A stretch of 64,000 bases of DNA from Alicycliphilus denitrificans K601 (GTDB lineage: Bacteria > Pseudomonadota > Gammaproteobacteria > Burkholderiales > Burkholderiaceae_C). Below are positions 45,802-56,030 of this stretch, in pieces; position 1 is the first letter of the stretch, and each line of letters starts with the position of its first letter. The notes beneath the pieces are model-generated. The model ran no database searches. It saw only the letters and a list, made by a program, of their open reading frames with translations, and was not told the DNA's origin. Where the stretch lies: contig NC_015422.1 of NCBI RefSeq assembly GCF_000204645.1, forward strand, positions 2,683,001 to 2,747,000, written 5' to 3'. A program made the translations under genes and the position numbers.

Positions 45802-47043
45802 ATGCTGACATTTGACTACGTCTTGCACCACCCCCGCTTCCTAGAATTTTCCGCACCGGACACTGATTCTGCGGTGGCACGCGCCACCCGCTCTCCCGTT
45901 TTGCCCCACAAGATCCACGACACCCGGCGCAACGGCGCCACCACCCAAAGCAGCCACCCCTTCGCCCTGGCCTACAACCCCGCCCTGGACGGATTGCGCG
46001 GCGTGGCCATCCTCCTCGTCATCCTCTCGCACGCGCATGCGCCGCTGTTCGACGGGGCGTTCTACGGGGTGGACCTGTTCTTCGTGCTCAGCGGCTTCCT
46101 GATCACCACGCTCTTGCTGCAGGAGCTGCAGCGCAACGGGCGCCTGGACTACTGGCGCTTCTACCGCCGGCGCCTCTGGCGGCTGATGCCGGCGCTGGCG
46201 TTGCTGCTGCTGGCCTACTGCGTGTTCGCGCCCATGCTGTGGCCCGATCTCACGGACGTGTATTCCGACGCCCTGGTGTCGCTGCTGTACCTGGCGGACT
46301 ACGGCATCGCCTTCTTCGACAGCCCGGGCACGCTGCTGCACATGTGGTCGCTGTCGGTGGAGGAGCATTTCTACCTCGTCTGGCCGCCGCTGCTCGCGGT
46401 GCTGGCGCGCACCGCGCCGCGCGGCGGGCTGTGGCGCCGGATAGCGGGCCTGCTGCTGCTGGCCTGGGCCTGGCGCGTGGCGTGGGTGGCGCAGGGCCAG
46501 CAGTTCTACGAAATCTTCTTCCGCTTCGACACCCGCGCCACGGGCCTGCTGGCCGGCAGCCTGCTGGCGGCGCTGGTGCTGGAGCAGCCGGCCTGGTTCG
46601 AGGCGCTGCGCCAGCGGCTGACCCACTTCATGTGGGTGGTGCTGGCCGTGCCGCTGCTCATGGCCCAGGCCTGGGACGACATGAACGCCATGGTCTGGGG
46701 CATGACGGTGGTCGAATGCGCGGCCGTGGTCGTGCTGCTGGCCATACTGCAGCGCCGCGGCGCGGTCTACGAGATGCTGAGCGCCCCGGTGCTGACCATG
46801 ACGGGCAGGCTGTCCTACGGCATCTACCTGTGGCACTACCCGGTCGTGCGCTACCTGCGCGCCGACCTGCCCTGGCCCGCCGTGGTGCTGCTGGGGCTGG
46901 CCATCTCGGCGGCGCTGGCTGCCCTGTCGTACTACACCATCGAGCGCTGGGCGCTGCGCAGGCGCGACGCGCGGCCCGCGCCCAGGGCAGCGAGGCCGCG
47001 CCCCGCGGGCGCCGAGGGCATGCAACGGCCGCTATCGCAGTGA
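45802..47043 (+). CDS. Acyltransferase family 3 (OafA/YrhL-like) membrane protein
   Basis: Up to 413 residues; the first about 45 are not family-like, and an in-frame GTG at 45874 (VARATRSPVLPHK) may be the true start. The core is an acyltransferase-3 domain with about ten membrane helices, opening with ALDGLRGVAILLVILSHAHA (catalytic His), then FYGVDLFFVLSGFLITTLLL, the Arg-rich YWRFYRRRLWRLMPALAL and LLHMWSLSVEEHFYLVWPPL. These proteins O-acetylate or otherwise acylate extracytoplasmic sugars such as O-antigen or peptidoglycan. No SGNH domain and no polysaccharide cluster are present, so the acceptor is unknown. Its stop codon overlaps the left edge of a long-form repeat. Confidence 0.85.
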   Translation: MLTFDYVLHHPRFLEFSAPDTDSAVARATRSPVLPHKIHDTRRNGATTQSSHPFALAYNPALDGLRGVAILLVILSHAHAPLFDGAFYGVDLFFVLSGFLITTLLLQELQRNGRLDYWRFYRRRLWRLMPALALLLLAYCVFAPMLWPDLTDVYSDALVSLLYLADYGIAFFDSPGTLLHMWSLSVEEHFYLVWPPLLAVLARTAPRGGLWRRIAGLLLLAWAWRVAWVAQGQQFYEIFFRFDTRATGLLAGSLLAALVLEQPAWFEALRQRLTHFMWVVLAVPLLMAQAWDDMNAMVWGMTVVECAAVVVLLAILQRRGAVYEMLSAPVLTMTGRLSYGIYLWHYPVVRYLRADLPWPAVVLLGLAISAALAALSYYTIERWALRRRDARPAPRAARPRPAGAEGMQRPLSQ

Positions 47044-47123
47044 TAGCTGCCAGCGCTTGACTCAAGGTACTTTCAGATGGAAATCCATTGATTCTCCGCG
47101 ACTGGCAAGCGCTGGCAGCTATC
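47042..47123. repeat. Dispersed palindromic repeat, long form (copy g)
   Basis: Perfect 18-base arms GATAGCTGCCAGCGCTTG (47042-47059) and CAAGCGCTGGCAGCTATC (47106-47123) enclose a 46-base loop. The loop aligns with that of copy i at 58155-58229 (both carry a TTT..GATG/GAATG..AAATC..TTGA series and end in TGG before the right arm), so the unit, not just the stem, is conserved. It lies between the acyltransferase gene and argA; the left arm begins inside the acyltransferase stop codon. Confidence 0.8.
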
Positions 47124-47269
47124 GGATTGAAAGCAAGGCCCCTCGCCAGCACGCACGGGCCTGCAGCCGCTACACTGCGCTCTGCGCTTGCAGGCGCCGC
47201 TGCCACCGCCGCCGGTGGCATGGGGCCGCAGGCGTTTTTTCTTCGCCCGCCCTCCGTCCATAACCGCCC

Positions 47270-48616
<1,347 letters not shown>

Positions 48617-49093
48617 GCCGCGCGCCCCCTCGCCCGGCACGAGGGCCTGCTGCGGCGTGGCAGTGCCGTGCCGGGCGGCACGCCGTGGAGCGCGGGCCCG
48701 ATGCGGTCCAGGCGCGCCTCGGGACCACCCTGATTCGTTGAACTGCCTTCGGTTCCTCGCCCGTCCTGGCCACGAAGCATGGCGGCGCGACGGACTCTCC
48801 CCCATGCATGCCCCCCATCGCAGGGCAGGCCTGCCCCTGCGCGCACCGCGTCCGCACCGTGTCGGTGAAAACCACTAGTCCACTTCATTGACTGCAAAAG
48901 TCACAAGTGTCTACACTTGATTAGACACTGATGTTCATCGCCAGTATTTCAGCTTTCCGTACGCAGCTATGGTCCCGGGATTGGAAATTTTCCCTTTTCC
49001 GCCAGCCAGTTGCACGGGATGGATACCAGTGACTCCATGCCTGTCTTCCCTCCACCCGGGGAGCAGCCTTTTTTCATCGACCCGGAGATTCGC
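48617..49093. other. Gene-free 477-base stretch upstream of ridA
   Basis: After argA a GC-rich stem CCCTCG-N7-CGAGGG (48627-48645) without a T-run may be a weak terminator. About 48650-48870 shows no credible coding sequence. The right third is AT-richer and holds the promoter/operator at 48888-48929, leaving a leader of about 170 bases before ridA. The short in-frame upstream ATG at 49010 would add residues unlike RidA. Confidence 0.55.
48888..48929 (+). promoter_or_regulatory. Promoter with overlapping GntR-type operator ahead of ridA
   Basis: TTGACT (48888-48893), 18 bases, TACACT (48912-48917). The palindrome AAGTGTCTACACTT (48905-48918) covers the -10 box. A further half-site AGACACT (48923-48929) makes an inverted repeat with AGTGTCT (48906-48912). 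The same hexamers, spacing and palindrome occur on the minus strand at 61777-61807 beside the GntR/FCD gene, so that regulator is the likely binder and, sitting on the -10, would repress. Confidence 0.75.
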
Positions 49094-49441
49094 ATGACGA
49101 TCCAGCGCTTCAAGACCAACAACCGCATGAGCCAGGCCGTGGTGGCCAACGGCTTCGTTTTCCTGGCGGGCCAGGTGGCGGACGACACCTCGGCCAGCGT
49201 GGCCGGCCAGACCCGCCAGATCCTGGACAAGATCGACACGCTGCTGGCCGAGACGGGCTGCGACAAGGCCAGGATCGTGCAGGCCACCATCTGGCTCGCG
49301 GACCACAAGACCTTCGCCGAGATGAACGAGGTGTGGGACGCCTGGGTGCCCCCGGGCCACGCGCCGGCGCGCGCCTGCGTGGAGTCGGCCCTGGCCTTCC
49401 CGCCCTACACGGTGGAAATCGGCGTGGTGGCCGCCCTCTGA
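49094..49441 (+). CDS. ridA: RidA/YjgF-family enamine/imine deaminase
   Basis: A 115-residue trimeric-fold protein, started at ATG 49094, where it aligns with the family (MTIQRFKTNNRMSQAVVANG). The active-site Arg in HAPARACVESALAFPPYTVEIG (about residue 93) and FLAGQVADDTSASVAGQTRQ are present. RidA proteins hydrolyse reactive imine/enamine products of amino-acid oxidation to 2-oxo acids. As the first gene of the operon before a D-amino-acid dehydrogenase, it probably clears the imine that enzyme makes. Confidence 0.92.
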   Translation: MTIQRFKTNNRMSQAVVANGFVFLAGQVADDTSASVAGQTRQILDKIDTLLAETGCDKARIVQATIWLADHKTFAEMNEVWDAWVPPGHAPARACVESALAFPPYTVEIGVVAAL

Positions 49442-49467
49442 CACGCGGCCGCAAGGGAGCCCCATCC

Positions 49468-50712
49468 ATGCATACCGTCGTTCTGGGTGCCGGCGTCGCG
49501 GGCATCACCTCCGCCTGGTATCTGGCCTCGCAAGGCCGCCAGGTGACGGTGATCGACCGGCAGCCGCTGGCCGCCTCCGAGACCAGCTACGCCAATGCCG
49601 GCATGGTCGCGCCGGGCCATTCGTACACCTGGGCGTCGCCGCGCGCGCCCGGCATCCTGTGGCGCTCGCTGCGCGACAGCACCCAGGCGCTGCGCCTGAA
49701 GCTCAACGCCGACCCGTACATGTGGGTCTGGCTGTGGAAGTTCCTGCAGAACTGCACGGCCGAGCGCTCGCGCATCAACACCAGCCGCAAGCTGGTGCTG
49801 TGCCGCTATTCGCAGGAGCGGCTGCAGGAGCTGACGGCGACCCTGGGCCTGGAATACGAGCGCATCAGCCAGGGTGCGCTGTACATGTACCGCGACGCCG
49901 CATCGTTCCAGCGCGGCCAGGCAAACATGCGTATCCTCTCGGACGGCGGCATGCGGCTCGACGTGCTGGACGCCGACGGCGTGATCACCCGCGAACCCGC
50001 GCTGGCCTCGGCCCGCGAGCACATCGCCGGCGCGATCTACTGCCCCAGCGACGAGAGCGGCGACGCGCGCATGTTCACCCGCGCGCTGGCCGAGCGCTGC
50101 CGTGCGGCGGGCGTGCGCTTCCTGATGGACACGTCCATCGACCGCATCGAGGCCCGGGGCGACCGCATCGCCGCGGTGCACACCAGCGCGGGCCCCGTCA
50201 CGGCAGACGAATATGTGCTGTCGCTGGGCAGCTACTCGCCCATCCTGGCGCGGCCGCTGGGCTACAGCCTGCCCATCTACCCGGTCAAGGGCTACTCGGT
50301 CACCTTCCCCATCGGCGATGGGCACCAGCCGCCCACGCTCGCGGGCGTGGACGAGAACAACCTCGTCGCCTGGGCGCGCTTCGGCGACCGGCTGCGCTTC
50401 ACGGCCACGGCCGAGTTCAGCGGCTACGACACGCGCCACAGCCCGCGCGACTTCGAGCCCATGCTGCGCGCGGCACGCCAGCTGTTCCCGAACGGCGCGG
50501 ACTGGAGCCAGCCGGACCACTGGGCCGGGCTGCGGCCGATGACGCCCGAGAACACGCCCATCCTGGGCGCGAGCCGGCACGGCAACCTGTTCCTGAACAC
50601 GGGCCACGGCCACATGGGCTGGACCATGGCCTGCGGCACGGCGCAGATCCTGGCCGACCTCATGAACGGCCGCAAGCCGGCCATCGACATCACCGGAATG
50701 ACCCTCGCATGA
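49468..50712 (+). CDS. dadA: D-amino acid dehydrogenase (FAD, DadA-like)
   Basis: A 414-residue FAD oxidoreductase that converts D-amino acids to imino acids/2-oxo acids, passing electrons to the respiratory chain. The Rossmann start HTVVLGAGVAGITSAWYLAS and ANAGMVAPGHSYTWASPRAP (about residue 40) are DadA-specific, as are YPVKGYSVTFP (about 270) and LRPMTPENTPILG and TGHGHMGWTMACGTAQILAD near the end. It is encoded between ridA and a racemase-like gene and overlaps the latter (ATGA). Context suggests an aromatic or unusual D-amino acid rather than D-alanine; that is inference. Confidence 0.9.
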   Translation: MHTVVLGAGVAGITSAWYLASQGRQVTVIDRQPLAASETSYANAGMVAPGHSYTWASPRAPGILWRSLRDSTQALRLKLNADPYMWVWLWKFLQNCTAERSRINTSRKLVLCRYSQERLQELTATLGLEYERISQGALYMYRDAASFQRGQANMRILSDGGMRLDVLDADGVITREPALASAREHIAGAIYCPSDESGDARMFTRALAERCRAAGVRFLMDTSIDRIEARGDRIAAVHTSAGPVTADEYVLSLGSYSPILARPLGYSLPIYPVKGYSVTFPIGDGHQPPTLAGVDENNLVAWARFGDRLRFTATAEFSGYDTRHSPRDFEPMLRAARQLFPNGADWSQPDHWAGLRPMTPENTPILGASRHGNLFLNTGHGHMGWTMACGTAQILADLMNGRKPAIDITGMTLA

Positions 50713-51485
50713 ACGACACCGCAACCCCCGAGGGCGCCTACACGGTGCTGACCTTCACCATGGACGAGGGCGTGATGGCCCGCGCCGCCATAGGCTTGGT
50801 GGTGCTGGCCACCGACCAGACGCTGGAGCACGAGTGGCGCCAGATCATCGACCTGCCCGGCGTGGCCTTCTTCGAGGCGCGCCTGTACAACTCACCCGAC
50901 ATCACGCCCGCCAACCTGGCGGAGATGGAGAAGGACATCACGGCCGCAGTGGAGCTGATCGTGCCCGACGTGCCGCTGCAGGTCGTGGCCTTCGGCTGCA
51001 CCTCGGGCTCCATCGTGATCGGTGAGGAGCAGGTGGCCCGGCGCATCCGCGAGGCACGCCCCGGCGCAGCCGTCACCACGCCCATCACGGGCGCCGTGGC
51101 GGGCCTCAAGGCGCTGGGCGCGCAGCGCGTGGCCCTGATCACCCCCTACGTGCAGAGCGTGAACCAGCTCTTCCAGACGCACCTGCAGGCCTGCGGCCTG
51201 CAGGTCAGCCGCGTAGGCACTTTCAACCATGCCAACGACAACGAGGTGGCGCGCATCGACGCCGCCTCGCTGCGCGCCGCCATCCTGGCCACGGGCGGCC
51301 ATGGCGACGTGGATGCCGTCTTCGTCTCGTGCACCAGCCTGCGCATGGCCACGCTGATCCGCGGCGTGGAGCAGGAGCTGGGCAAGCCCGTCATCGCCAG
51401 CAATTCCGCCATGGCCTGGCACGCGCTGCGCCTGGCGGGCGTGCACGACGCGCTACCGCAATTCGGCCGCCTGTTCGAGATCTGA
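50709..51485 (+). CDS. Asp/Glu racemase superfamily protein (maleate isomerase/arylmalonate decarboxylase-like)
   Basis: A 258-residue protein starting with a four-base overlap on dadA. Two catalytic-type cysteines lie in VAFGCTSGSIVIGEEQVARR (about residue 95) and FVSCTSLRMATLIRGVEQEL (about 204), the symmetric pair used by cofactor-free racemases and isomerases of this superfamily. Also visible are ITGAVAGLKALGAQRVALITPYV (about 120) and VIASNSAMAWHALRLAG near the end, close to the maleate isomerase and arylmalonate decarboxylase branch. In this operon it could racemise an L-amino acid to the D-form used by DadA, or isomerise a side product. The specific reaction is not known. Confidence 0.83.
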   Translation: MNDTATPEGAYTVLTFTMDEGVMARAAIGLVVLATDQTLEHEWRQIIDLPGVAFFEARLYNSPDITPANLAEMEKDITAAVELIVPDVPLQVVAFGCTSGSIVIGEEQVARRIREARPGAAVTTPITGAVAGLKALGAQRVALITPYVQSVNQLFQTHLQACGLQVSRVGTFNHANDNEVARIDAASLRAAILATGGHGDVDAVFVSCTSLRMATLIRGVEQELGKPVIASNSAMAWHALRLAGVHDALPQFGRLFEI

Positions 51486-51546
51486 AGCCTGCCGCATACG
51501 CCCCTGTTTCCGTTCCCTCACCACAACCACTACAGGAGATACCACC

Positions 51547-52680
51547 ATGCGTTCCAACTTTCCCTCGGGCCGCCGCTTGCGCAATGTGGCTGCCGCGTCT
51601 CTGCTCGCCCTGGGCGGCGCCACCGCCGCCTGGGCCCAGGACAGCATCAACATCGGCGCCGTGCTGTCGCTCACCGGAGCCAACGCCACCGTAGGCGAAG
51701 ACGTGCGCCGCGGGATCATGCTGGGCGTGGAGCACGTCAACGCCAAGGGCGGCGTGCTGGGCAAGAAAATCAACGTCATCGTCGAGGACTCGGGCGGCAA
51801 CCCCACCACGGCGCTCAACGCCGCGCGCAAGCTGGCCACCGTGGACAAGGTGCCCGTGGTGATGGGCGAATATTCTTCCGGCATCACGCTGCCCATGGCG
51901 CAATACCTGGTCAAGGAAGGCGTGACGCACCTGAACATCAACAGCAGCAGCACCAAGATCCGCCAATTGGGCGCCACCTCGTTCAGCCTGGTGGGCCTGG
52001 AGAACTTCAGCAACAAGTTCGCCGCCGCCGACACCTACGCGCTGGGTTTTCGCCGCGTGGCCATGATCGCGCCCAACAACGCCTACGGCCAGGGCGTGTT
52101 CGAAGGGTACAAGGCCGAATTCGAGAAGCTCGGCGGCAAGGTGGTGACCGAGGTGCTCTACACCGCGGGCCAGTCCACCTACCGCCGCGAGCTGCAGCAG
52201 ATGGCGCGCAGCAATCCCGACGCCTACGTCTACACCGCCTACGGGCAGGAGTCCGCGGTGATCAACCGCGAGGCCGAAGAACTGGGCCTGCGCAAGGTGC
52301 CGTGGTACGCCATCCTGATGACCATGAGCCTGTCGGACACGCCGCCCGCCATCGCCAACGGCCAGCTCGGCATGGAACTGGGCTCCGTGCAGGGCGCGGC
52401 GGGCAAAGCCTATGCCGATGCGTTCAAGGCCAAGTACAAGGAAGGCTTCAAGACCTCCTACACCGGCTACGGCTACGACGGCGTGCTCATCTCCGCCGCG
52501 GCCATCGAGAAGGCCAAGGCCACCACGCCCGCCGCCATCCAGGCCGCGCTCAAGGAACTGGGCAGCGGCGCGGGCTACATCGGCGCGACGGGCACGATCC
52601 GCTTCGACCAGGACCGCCAGCGCATCGATCCGCCCTACGACAAGCACAAGTTCGAAGGCGGCCAGCTCGTACCGCGCTGA
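51547..52680 (+). CDS. livK: ABC transporter substrate-binding protein 1 (LivK-like)
   Basis: A 377-residue preprotein with a signal peptide (RLRNVAAASLLALGGATAAWA, cleavage near WAQ) and a type-1 periplasmic-binding fold: SINIGAVLSLTGANATVGED, then VVMGEYSSGITLPMAQYLVK, then AMIAPNNAYGQGVFEGYKAE and LYTAGQSTYRRELQQMARSN. It belongs to the branched-chain amino acid/amide/aromatic-acid binding group and is the first of the transporter genes (livK1-H-M-G-F-K2). A good ribosome site (AGGAG) lies seven to ten bases upstream of the ATG. It is clearly similar to the second binding protein at 56031. Confidence 0.92.
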   Translation: MRSNFPSGRRLRNVAAASLLALGGATAAWAQDSINIGAVLSLTGANATVGEDVRRGIMLGVEHVNAKGGVLGKKINVIVEDSGGNPTTALNAARKLATVDKVPVVMGEYSSGITLPMAQYLVKEGVTHLNINSSSTKIRQLGATSFSLVGLENFSNKFAAADTYALGFRRVAMIAPNNAYGQGVFEGYKAEFEKLGGKVVTEVLYTAGQSTYRRELQQMARSNPDAYVYTAYGQESAVINREAEELGLRKVPWYAILMTMSLSDTPPAIANGQLGMELGSVQGAAGKAYADAFKAKYKEGFKTSYTGYGYDGVLISAAAIEKAKATTPAAIQAALKELGSGAGYIGATGTIRFDQDRQRIDPPYDKHKFEGGQLVPR

Positions 52681-52735
52681 CGCCCGTCCCTGTCGCGCAG
52701 GCCGCAGGGCCTGTGCTTTTTTCCGAGATCCCGAG

Positions 52736-53629
52736 ATGTTTCAATTCGTCGTCGACACGGTCCTGCGTGCCTCCGACCTGGCGCTCATCGCGCTGGGCCT
52801 GAGCATGCTCTACGGACTGGTGAAGTTCCCCAACGTGGCGCACATGCAGTACGCCATGTTCGGCGCCTACGTGACCTACGCCCTGCAGTCCGGCGGCTTT
52901 CCGCTGGTCGTCGCGCTGCTGGCCGGCAGCGTGGCGGCCGGACTGCTCACGCTGGGGCTGCAGGTGCTCGTGTTCCAGCGGCTGCTGCGCGGCGGGCCGG
53001 CCATCGCCATGATCGGCTCGCTGGCCGTGGCCATGCTGGTCATCGCCATCATGCAGGGGCTGGCCGGGTCGTTCCCGCGCATGTTCAACCTGCCGCGCGT
53101 GGAGCCGCTGGTGATCGGCGGCGCCCGCATCGCCTGGACGCAGCTCTACCTGATGGGCACCACCATCGTGCTGCTCGTGCTCTTCATGCTGGTGCTGTTC
53201 CGCACGCGGCTGGGGCGCTCGATGCGCGCACTGTCGAGCAACCCCATGCTCGCCAACGCGTCGGGGCTCAATGCCGAGCGCATCACCTACTTCGTGAGCT
53301 TCGCCAGCGGCGCCATCGCCGGGCTGGGGGGCAGCATGCTGGCCCTGTCCACCGGCGCGCACATCAATCTGGGCAACGACCTGCTGCTGCCCGTGTTCGC
53401 GGCGGCCATCCTCGGCGGGCTGGGCAACCCCATCGGCGCGGTGTTCGGCGCGCTGCTGATCGCGCTGACCGAGACCGCTGTCACCAACCTCAACTTCGGC
53501 CCCTTGCTCGGGCGCGAACTGGCGTTCATGCCCGTGGGCTACATCTCGGCCGGCTCCTTCCTGATCCTGCTGCTGGCGCTGCTCTTCAAGCCCTACGGGC
53601 TGTTCGACCGGGAGGTCCGCCGTGTTTGA
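52736..53629 (+). CDS. livH: ABC transporter permease LivH
   Basis: A 297-residue permease with about eight hydrophobic segments. The HAAT-family pattern is visible: LALIALGLSMLYGLVKFPNV near the N-terminus, SMRALSSNPMLANASGLNAE (about residue 165, the loop that contacts the ATPase), and FAAAILGGLGNPIGAVFGAL. The ATG at 52736 is chosen because it gives the family-like MFQFVVDTVLRASDLALIAL. It forms the membrane channel with LivM; its stop overlaps the GTG start of livM by eight bases. Confidence 0.92.
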   Translation: MFQFVVDTVLRASDLALIALGLSMLYGLVKFPNVAHMQYAMFGAYVTYALQSGGFPLVVALLAGSVAAGLLTLGLQVLVFQRLLRGGPAIAMIGSLAVAMLVIAIMQGLAGSFPRMFNLPRVEPLVIGGARIAWTQLYLMGTTIVLLVLFMLVLFRTRLGRSMRALSSNPMLANASGLNAERITYFVSFASGAIAGLGGSMLALSTGAHINLGNDLLLPVFAAAILGGLGNPIGAVFGALLIALTETAVTNLNFGPLLGRELAFMPVGYISAGSFLILLLALLFKPYGLFDREVRRV

Positions 53630-54509
53630 CTTCGCCGTCTCCACCGCCACCATCGCGGGCATCTACGCGCTGATGGCCCTGGGCCTGAACCTGCAGGCGG
53701 GCTACGCGGGCCTGCTGAACTTCGGCCACATCGCCTTCGCGGGCCTGGGCGCCTACGCGGCGGGCATCGGCTTCGGCCTGGGCTGGGCGCCGCTGCCCAG
53801 CCTGGCGCTGGGCGTGGGCCTGGCCATGCTGCTGGGCGCCTTCATGGCGGGCCTGGGGCGCAAGCTGGCCTCCGATTACTGGGGCATCGCCACGCTGGCC
53901 ATCGCCGAGATCCTGCGCACCATCGCCACCAACGAGGGCTGGCTCACCGGCGGGGCCAACGGCATCAGCGCCATCCCCGCGCTGTTCGACAGCCTGCCGC
54001 GCCCCTGGAACGCCGTGGCCTTCCTGGCGCTGGTGCTGGCCGTGCTGGCCGCCGCCGCGTGGCTGTGCGCGCGCCTGGGCAACGGCCGCTTCGGCCGCGC
54101 GCTGCGGCTGATGCGCGAGGAGCCGCAGCTGGCCACCTGCCTGGGCTACAACCTGCGCACGCTCAAGACCCGCGCCATCATGGCCAGCGCCGCCGTCACC
54201 GCGCTGGGCGGCTTTCTCTACGCGCACTACATGAGCTTCGCGGGGCCCGAGTACATGCTCGCCTCCGAGACCTTCCTGCTGTGGACCATGGTGATGATCG
54301 GCGGCCTGGGCAACACGCTGGGCGTGCTGGTGGGCGTGGCCACCGTGCAGGCCGCTCACGTGCTCGTGCCCTTCGCCAAGGACTGGATCGGCTTCGACTC
54401 CGACGTGGCCGGCGCGCTGCGCCTGGGGCTGATCGGCGCCATCCTGCTGGCCTGCCTGCTGTGGCGCAGCGAGGGCCTGGTTCCTGAAAAACTGCGGAAG
54501 ATCCCATGA
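53622..54509 (+). CDS. livM: ABC transporter permease LivM
   Basis: A 295-residue permease from GTG 53622 (GGGAGG lies about ten bases upstream). Family features: IYALMALGLNLQAGYAGLLN (about residue 12), then FGHIAFAGLGAYAAG, FGRALRLMREEPQLATCLGY (the ATPase-contact loop, about 160) and MVMIGGLGNTLGVLVGVATV. It pairs with LivH. Its stop overlaps the livG start by four bases, so all core transporter genes are translationally linked. Confidence 0.92.
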   Translation: MFDFAVSTATIAGIYALMALGLNLQAGYAGLLNFGHIAFAGLGAYAAGIGFGLGWAPLPSLALGVGLAMLLGAFMAGLGRKLASDYWGIATLAIAEILRTIATNEGWLTGGANGISAIPALFDSLPRPWNAVAFLALVLAVLAAAAWLCARLGNGRFGRALRLMREEPQLATCLGYNLRTLKTRAIMASAAVTALGGFLYAHYMSFAGPEYMLASETFLLWTMVMIGGLGNTLGVLVGVATVQAAHVLVPFAKDWIGFDSDVAGALRLGLIGAILLACLLWRSEGLVPEKLRKIP

Positions 54510-55288
54510 CCCCCCTGCTTCGCGTCAATGACGTCGCCAAGGCATTCGGCGGCAACCAGGTGCTCCACGGCGTGGAGTTCGACATCGCCCCCGGCGAGAT
54601 CGTCGGCCTGCTGGGGCCCAACGGCTCGGGCAAGAGCACGCTGCTCAACACCATCACGGGCTTCGAGGCCATAGACCGCGGCCAGATCGCGTTCGAGGGC
54701 CGGCGCATCGACCAAATGCCCGCGCACCGCATCGTCGCCGCCGGCGTGGGGCGCACGTTCCAGCTGCCCTCCATGCCGCGCAAGATGTCGGTCATGGAGG
54801 TGGCCATGGCCGCCTCCACCGCGCACCACGGCGTGTGGGGCACGCTGCTGGGCACCGCAGCGAGCCGCCAGGCCGAGGCCGCGGCGCACGCCAAGGCCAC
54901 GGCGCTGCTGGAGCAGCTGCTGCTCACCCACGTGCGCGACCTGCCCGCTGCGGCCCTCTCGGGCGGGCAGAAGAAGCTGCTGGGCATCGTCTGCGCGCTG
55001 ATGGGCGACCCGCGCCTGCTGATGCTCGACGAGCCCACGGCCGGCGTGCACCCCAACCTGCGCCGCGACATCGTGGCCGCGCTGCAGCGCCTCAATGCGC
55101 AAGGAATGACGCTGGTGATCGTGGAGCACGACATGCATTTCATCCGCGAGGTGTGCACGCGCTGCATCGTGCTGGACCGCGGCCGCATCGTGGCCAGCTG
55201 CCGGCCCGACGAACTGGCATCGAACGAGCACGTGGTGCGGGCCTACCTGGGAAGCGTGGAACCGAAAGCCGTGGAGGAAACCCTCTGA
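54506..55288 (+). CDS. livG: ABC transporter ATP-binding protein LivG
   Basis: A 260-residue ATPase with Walker A GLLGPNGSGKSTLLNTITG (about residue 36), the signature LSGGQKKLLGIVCALMG (about 153), Walker B LLMLDEPTAGVHP and the H-loop VIVEHDMHF. The GFEAIDRGQIAFEGRRIDQM region and the early DVAKAFGGNQVLHGVEF are typical of LivG. It powers the transporter with LivF. The ATGA overlap with livM and TGATG overlap with livF bind it into the operon. Confidence 0.94.
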   Translation: MTPLLRVNDVAKAFGGNQVLHGVEFDIAPGEIVGLLGPNGSGKSTLLNTITGFEAIDRGQIAFEGRRIDQMPAHRIVAAGVGRTFQLPSMPRKMSVMEVAMAASTAHHGVWGTLLGTAASRQAEAAAHAKATALLEQLLLTHVRDLPAAALSGGQKKLLGIVCALMGDPRLLMLDEPTAGVHPNLRRDIVAALQRLNAQGMTLVIVEHDMHFIREVCTRCIVLDRGRIVASCRPDELASNEHVVRAYLGSVEPKAVEETL

Positions 55289-56007
55289 TGATCAGGATCG
55301 ACAACATCGTCGCGGGCTACACGCCCGAGGTGGACATCCTCAAGGGCATCTCGCTGCACGTGGACCGCGCCGAGATCGTGACCCTGCTCGGCCCCAACGG
55401 CTGCGGCAAGAGCACGCTGCTCAAGACCATCGCCGGCGTGCTGCTGCCGCGCAGCGGCACCGTCACGCTGGAGGGGCAGGACCGCTCGCAGATGCCTGTG
55501 CACCGCAAGATCCGCCACTGCAGCCTGGGCTTCGTGCCGCAGACCGAAAACGTGTTCGCCAACCTCACCGTGCGCGAGAACATGCAGGTGGGCGGGCACT
55601 ACCTGCCACCCGATGCGTGCCAGCGGCGCATGGACCAGCTGTGCGATCTGTACCCCGTGCTGGGTCGCAAGATCGAGGCGCGTGCGGCGTCGCTCTCGGG
55701 CGGCGAGCGGCAGATCCTGGCGTTGGCGCGCGCGCTCATGCCCAGCCCCAGCCTGCTGCTGCTGGACGAGCCCTCGGCCGGCCTCTCGCCCAAGGTGCTG
55801 CAGGAGGTGTTCGCCGCCATCGTGGAGGTGCGCGACAAGGAGCGCGTGTCCATCCTCATGGTGGAGCAGAACGCCATGGAGGCCATGCGCATGTCCGACC
55901 GCGCCTACATCCTCTCGATGGGCACCGTCGCGCTCACCGGCACCACGCGCAAGCTGCTGCACGACCCGCAGGTGCGCGAGCTCTACATGGGCGGCCGGGC
56001 CGCCTGA
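55288..56007 (+). CDS. livF: ABC transporter ATP-binding protein LivF
   Basis: A 239-residue ATPase starting at the ATG of a TGATG junction. Walker A LLGPNGCGKSTLLKTIAG (about residue 33), the signature LSGGERQILALARALMP (about 133), Walker B LLLLDEPSAGLSP and the switch region ILMVEQNAMEAMRM with a Gln as in LivF. It ends REVRELYMGGR-like (VRELYMGGRAA), the LivF C-terminus. Second ATPase of the high-affinity amino-acid-type importer. Confidence 0.94.
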   Translation: MIRIDNIVAGYTPEVDILKGISLHVDRAEIVTLLGPNGCGKSTLLKTIAGVLLPRSGTVTLEGQDRSQMPVHRKIRHCSLGFVPQTENVFANLTVRENMQVGGHYLPPDACQRRMDQLCDLYPVLGRKIEARAASLSGGERQILALARALMPSPSLLLLDEPSAGLSPKVLQEVFAAIVEVRDKERVSILMVEQNAMEAMRMSDRAYILSMGTVALTGTTRKLLHDPQVRELYMGGRAA

Positions 56008-56030
56008 TTCAACCCCAAGGAGAACCCCCG

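Noticed and set aside
48650..48880. A short coding gene between argA and ridA
   Set aside because: Several small frames exist in this gap, but none has a ribosome site, domain or compositional sign of coding.
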